A stretch of DNA of 51,580 bases from an uncultured Dysosmobacter sp. Lineage in GTDB: Bacteria; Bacillota; Clostridia; Oscillospirales; Oscillospiraceae. The stretch covers positions 1 to 51,580 of the forward strand of contig CAKTOO010000021.1 in NCBI GenBank assembly GCA_934590165.1, in the 5' to 3' direction. The notes below the pieces were generated by a model that saw nothing but the letters and a program-made list of their open reading frames with translations, did not search any database and was not told where the DNA came from. Position numbers and translations under genes: made by a program. Of this stretch, positions 47,326-51,580 are shown in pieces; within the stretch, counting starts at the first letter, position 1; each line of letters begins with the position of its first letter.

Positions 47326-48379
47326 TTGCCTCCGGCTTGCAAAAGTAGGGACCCAAATCCGCTTCGTGGGGGTGGACGTAGGTCCAGGTGAAGTCCTTGT
47401 CCACCAGATACCAGTCCGCACCGTCAAAGCGGGTATACGAGTCCGCGCTCCGGCCGGCCAGCTCCAGCACCTCCGTCATGGACAGCTCCTTGATCCGGGG
47501 CTGGTCCTGGGGCGGGTACTCCTTATAAAACCGATAGCATTCGCTATCCGGCAGCTCCGCCAGGGCCTTTCGGGCCGCGTCGCCCTCAAGGCAGGGCACC
47601 AGCTTCCGGGAGAAGATATGCCATAGGTAATTACCGCCGGCCAGCACATGCTTGCCCAGATCCTCCTCGGATACATCTGCCGCAAAGGTGTCCAGCCACC
47701 GCTCCCGGACATCCTTGATGGTGGAGGGGAAAGATTCCTCCCAGGGCACCATGGTGGCCACCAGCCGGTTGATAGGCAGGCCCTGCTCGTAGAACTTGGC
47801 CTCGTAGTCCGTCATGACGCCCACAGGACCGTGCTCGTGCAGGTTTCGGGTGACCTCCGACAGGGTGAAGCCAAACCGGGGGATCTCCTCCACGGAGAAC
47901 TCGAACAGGGGCTGGTTGTCCGTTTTGAAATGGATTTGGCCGCCCATCTTCAGCACCTTCCGGTACAGCTTCAGGAAGTTGCCATGGGTCAGGCGGCGCT
48001 TGGCGTGGCGGTTGCCGGGCCAGGGGTCGGAGAAGTTCAGGTAAATGCGGTCAACCTCCCCGGGAGCGAAAAAGTAGGGCAGCTGGTCAGCGTTGGCATC
48101 CACGAAATAGACGTTGGTGAGTCCGGCTCTCACGCACCGCTCCATGGCCACCACCATGGCGTCAGGTACCATTTCCACGGCAATGAACAGTACGTCCCGC
48201 TCCTGGGAAGCAGTGCCGGCGGTAAAGCGCCCCTTGCCGCAGCCCAGCTCCAGACGGACCTCCCGGGCGTCGGGCATCAGCTGGCGCCATTTGCCAACCA
48301 TATCGTAGGGTTCCTGGATCAGGAAGTTGCCGCAGCGCTCCATCCGGGGCACCAGATTTTTCTTTTTCCGCATGCGCAT
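47321..48379 (-). CDS. trmB: tRNA (guanine-46-N7)-methyltransferase with C-terminal DUF4275-like domain
   Basis: 352 residues, against about 210-240 for usual TrmB. Residues 1-213 are a complete TrmB: SAM motif LELGCGKGRFT, and FSDPWPGNRHAKRRLTHGNFL with the catalytic Asp and the tRNA-binding Arg/Lys. After about residue 215 follows a 140-residue extension (AGGNYLWHIFSRKLVPCLEGDAARKAL, TRFDGADWYLVDKDFTWTYVHPH) that resembles the DUF4275 family, normally a free-standing protein of unknown function. ATG at 48379 is 8 bases from AGGAGG. The domain assignment for the extension is from memory of family motifs. Confidence 0.93.
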   Translation of the reverse strand: MRMRKKKNLVPRMERCGNFLIQEPYDMVGKWRQLMPDAREVRLELGCGKGRFTAGTASQERDVLFIAVEMVPDAMVVAMERCVRAGLTNVYFVDANADQLPYFFAPGEVDRIYLNFSDPWPGNRHAKRRLTHGNFLKLYRKVLKMGGQIHFKTDNQPLFEFSVEEIPRFGFTLSEVTRNLHEHGPVGVMTDYEAKFYEQGLPINRLVATMVPWEESFPSTIKDVRERWLDTFAADVSEEDLGKHVLAGGNYLWHIFSRKLVPCLEGDAARKALAELPDSECYRFYKEYPPQDQPRIKELSMTEVLELAGRSADSYTRFDGADWYLVDKDFTWTYVHPHEADLGPYFCKPEAK

Positions 48380-48439
48380 ATGAAAATCCTCCTGGATGAT
48401 GGTTTGTCAAAATCCACAAGACCTTGTGGCAGCGGTCCT

Positions 48440-48468
48440 ATTTTAACACAGGAAATCGTTCCTGTAAA
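48440..48468 (-). promoter_or_regulatory. Promoter of trmB
   Basis: TTTACA (48463-48468), 17-base spacer, TAAAAT (48440-48445). Confidence 0.75.
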
Positions 48469-48509
48469 TGGCAAAGCGGCGGAGAAGCGGCGGCGGATGA
48501 AAGTGAGTT

Positions 48510-48547
48510 ATGTTAAGGACTTAACAAAATTGTATAAATTTTAACGA
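48510..48547. promoter_or_regulatory. Tandem Rex-like operators upstream of hbd
   Basis: ATGTTAA-GGAC-TTAACAA (48510-48527) matches the Rex consensus TTGTTAA-N4-TTAACAA at all but one position. A second, weaker site TTGTATA-AATT-TTAACGA follows at 48530-48547 with three mismatches. Rex is an NADH/NAD+-sensing repressor that controls butyrate-pathway operons in clostridia. They lie about 60-95 bases upstream of the -35 box. Confidence 0.7.
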
Positions 48548-48582
48548 GTATTTTGTATGAAGTGTAAAAAAGTGAAAAACAG

Positions 48583-48633
48583 GTGGAAAACATCCATTTT
48601 CCACTTGATAAATTTCTGACACACCCCTATAAT
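48583..48633 (+). promoter_or_regulatory. Promoter of the hbd-bcd-etfB operon with adjacent inverted repeat
   Basis: TTGATA (48605-48610), 17-base spacer, consensus TATAAT (48628-48633). An inverted repeat GTGGAAAA/TTTTCCAC (48583-48590 with 48597-48604) ends where the -35 box begins. Confidence 0.8.
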
Positions 48634-48738
48634 AAAGATTGTGAGTAAATTGGCAAACTAGGGATTTGCTCTGTTTTCCCCCGCAGATATCGATCGTAAA
48701 AAACCGAACAAAGAATTGAAATAACAGGAGGAAAAATC

Positions 48739-49575
48739 ATGAAAGTTGCAGTTTTTGGCGCCGGTACCATGGGCAGCGGCATTGCACAGGTCTTCGCCGC
48801 GAAGGGCCACACCGCTCTGATGTATGCAAGCTCCGTTGCTTCCGCGCAGAAGCACAAGGATAAGCTGGCCGCCTCCCTGGCCAAGCGCGTGGCCAAGGGC
48901 AAGATGACCCAGGAGGCCGTGGACGCTCTGCTGGCCAACATCCTGGTGGAGGAGAAGGCCGCCTGCGCTGACGCCGACCTGATCATTGAGTGCGTCAAGG
49001 AAGACATGGCCACTAAGAAGGTGCTGCTGAATGAGCTGGACGAGCTGTGCAAGCCCGAGGCCATCTTCGCTTCCAACACATCTTCTCTGTCCATCACCGA
49101 GATGGGCAACGGCCTGAAGCACCCCGTCATCGGTATGCACTTCTTCAACCCCGTGCCCAGCATGAAGCTGGTGGAGATCATCCGTGGTGCCAACACCAAC
49201 CAGGAGACCTTCGATTTCGTTTACAAGCTGTCTCAGGAGATCGGCAAGGATCCCGTTGAGGTGGCTGAGGCTCCCGGTTTCGTCGTCAACAAGATCCTGA
49301 TCCCCATGATCAACGAGGCTATCGGTCTGGTGGAGACCGGCGTTGCTTCCGTGGCTGACATCGACAAGGCCATGATGCTGGGCGCCAACCATCCCATGGG
49401 CCCCCTGGCGCTGGGCGACTTCATCGGCCTGGATGTGTGCCTGGCCATCATGGAGACCCTGTACAATGAGACCGGCGACTCCAAGTATCGTCCTGCCCTG
49501 CTGCTGCGTAAGATGGTCCGCGGCGGCCTGCTGGGCCGCAAGACCGGCAAGGGCTTCTACGATTATTCCAAGTAA
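48739..49575 (+). CDS. hbd: 3-hydroxybutyryl-CoA dehydrogenase
   Basis: 278 residues, full length. Reduces acetoacetyl-CoA to 3-hydroxybutyryl-CoA in butyrate formation. NAD-binding GAGTMGSGIAQVFA (7-20), SNTSSLSIT, catalytic His in GMHFFNPVPSMKLVEII, and the late AANHPMGPLALGDFIGLD region match the family. ATG at 48739 is 7 bases from AGGAGG. Strongly biased codon use (CTG, GTC, AAG, few rare codons) suggests high expression, as in bcd and etfB. First gene visible of hbd-bcd-etfB; crt and thl are not upstream here. Confidence 0.97.
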   Translation: MKVAVFGAGTMGSGIAQVFAAKGHTALMYASSVASAQKHKDKLAASLAKRVAKGKMTQEAVDALLANILVEEKAACADADLIIECVKEDMATKKVLLNELDELCKPEAIFASNTSSLSITEMGNGLKHPVIGMHFFNPVPSMKLVEIIRGANTNQETFDFVYKLSQEIGKDPVEVAEAPGFVVNKILIPMINEAIGLVETGVASVADIDKAMMLGANHPMGPLALGDFIGLDVCLAIMETLYNETGDSKYRPALLLRKMVRGGLLGRKTGKGFYDYSK

Positions 49576-49601
49576 AACCATATAGAAAAGGAGTAAAAGG
49601 T

Positions 49602-50744
<1,143 letters not shown>

Positions 50745-50765
50745 GAATAGGAGGTAACGATTAAC

Positions 50766-51566
50766 ATGAAGATCATTGTTTCTATTAAGCAGGTTCCCGA
50801 TACCTCCGGCAAGGTGGCCGTCAATCCCGATGGTACTCTGAACCGCGCTTCCATGCAGACCATCACCAACCCCGATGATATGAACGCTTTGGAGGCTGCC
50901 CTGAAGATCAAGGACGCCACCGACTGCAAGGTCATCGTTGTCACCATGGGTCCTCCTCCCGCGGCCGGTATGCTGCGTGAGGCCCTGGCCATGGGCGCCG
51001 ATGAGGCCGTCCTGGTCTCCGCCCGTGAGTTCGGCGGCTCTGATACTTATGCCACTTCTCAGGTCCTGGCTGCTGCCATCAGCACCATCGGCATTGAGGA
51101 TGACGATATCGTTCTGTGCGGCCGTCAGGCTATCGACGGCGATACCGCCCAGGTGGGTCCCCAGATCGCTGAGAAGCTGAACCTGCCCCAGATCACCTAT
51201 GCCGCTGACATTACTGTCGAGGGCAAGAACGTGACCGTCAAGCGTATGCTGGAGGATGGCTATATGACCATCAAGACCCAGACTCCCTGCCTGGTCACCT
51301 GCATCAAGGAGCTGAACCAGCCCCGTTACATGAGCGTTTCCGGCGTGTTCGAGGCTTACAGCAAGCCTCTGGCTACCTATAACTATGAGACCCTGAAGGA
51401 TCATCCCCTGATCGACGCCACCACCATTGGCCTGAAGGGCTCTCCCACCAACATCTTCAAGAGCTTCACGCCTCCCCAGAAGGGTGCCGGCATGATGCTG
51501 GAAGGCGACGGCAAGGAGACCTGCGAGAAGCTGGTGGGCATTCTGACCGCCAAGCACATCATCTGA
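50766..51566 (+). CDS. etfB: Electron transfer flavoprotein beta subunit
   Basis: 266 residues, full length for the bifurcating type. MKIIVSIKQVPDT at the start, the DDMNALEAALKIKD segment, GRQAIDGDTAQVGPQIAEKL near 116-135 and the conserved end match EtfB. The beta subunit holds the second FAD in bifurcating Etf. The ATG follows TAGGAGG by about 9 bases. The stop is 14 bases before the window end, where a GAAAGGGG sequence suggests that another gene (expected etfA) starts just outside. Confidence 0.96.
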   Translation: MKIIVSIKQVPDTSGKVAVNPDGTLNRASMQTITNPDDMNALEAALKIKDATDCKVIVVTMGPPPAAGMLREALAMGADEAVLVSAREFGGSDTYATSQVLAAAISTIGIEDDDIVLCGRQAIDGDTAQVGPQIAEKLNLPQITYAADITVEGKNVTVKRMLEDGYMTIKTQTPCLVTCIKELNQPRYMSVSGVFEAYSKPLATYNYETLKDHPLIDATTIGLKGSPTNIFKSFTPPQKGAGMMLEGDGKETCEKLVGILTAKHII

Positions 51567-51580
51567 GAAAGGGGATAAAA

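Overview
GC-rich Firmicutes chromosome, most likely an anaerobic butyrate-forming gut member of the Oscillospiraceae (Flavonifractor/Lawsonibacter/Intestinimonas-like). The grounds are T-box leaders, a glmS ribozyme, gapped sigma-A-type promoters with strong AGGAGG sites, frequent TTG starts, an alr-mazF pair and an hbd-bcd-etfB butyrate cluster. Genus is inference. I see no tRNA or rRNA gene, CRISPR array, transposase or phage gene, so this is mostly core chromosome with one small eroded accessory patch near 41.3-42.8 kb.

Layout. 0.1-2.9 kb: class A penicillin-binding protein. 2.9-12 kb: a molybdenum/selenium block. modA-modB-modC-mogA (molybdate uptake and cofactor assembly) and moaA-moaC-MOSC-molybdopterin-binding protein run leftward as two operons. 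The divergent yqeC-yqeB-selD operon supplies the signature set for selenium-dependent molybdenum hydroxylases. Both leftward operons carry nearly the same 24-base dyad upstream. 12-14 kb: ketopantoate-reductase-like protein and an unassigned radical SAM protein. 14.1-17.3 kb: an FHA-RodA/FtsW fusion with a class B penicillin-binding protein. 17.3-25.6 kb: MATE exporter, metN-metI-metQ under a T-box, a DUF368 lipid-carrier translocase, a YnbB-type PLP enzyme, an SH3-NlpC/P60 hydrolase and a small conserved protein. 25.7-30.4 kb: ireB and pheS-pheT under a T-box. 30.4-38.9 kb: lipoproteins, NAD(P)HX repair, alanine racemase, a MazF toxin without a visible antitoxin, exported proteins, nrdR and a DUF421/DUF4363 pair. 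39-41.2 kb: glmS behind its ribozyme. 41.3-42.5 kb: broken GNAT gene and an HxlR regulator whose start is out of frame with its ribosome binding site. 42.9-46.2 kb: SLH-GH25 lysozyme, a tiny Q/N-rich protein and infC-rpmI-rplT. 46.3-48.4 kb: two methyltransferases, one a TrmB fusion. 48.5 kb to the end: the butyrate operon behind Rex-like operators.

Most interesting: three loci (modB 5' end, pheT 3' end, mazF 3' end) each contain a 140-165 bp palindrome-rich cassette with a shared hairpin core. Each cassette is flanked by a second copy (33-66 bp) of the terminus of the neighbouring gene. All three have the same polarity: read along the core, the complete gene lies on the left and the orphan gene end on the right. 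This looks like an uncharacterised palindromic element that inserts into gene ends while preserving the gene, by duplicating that end.
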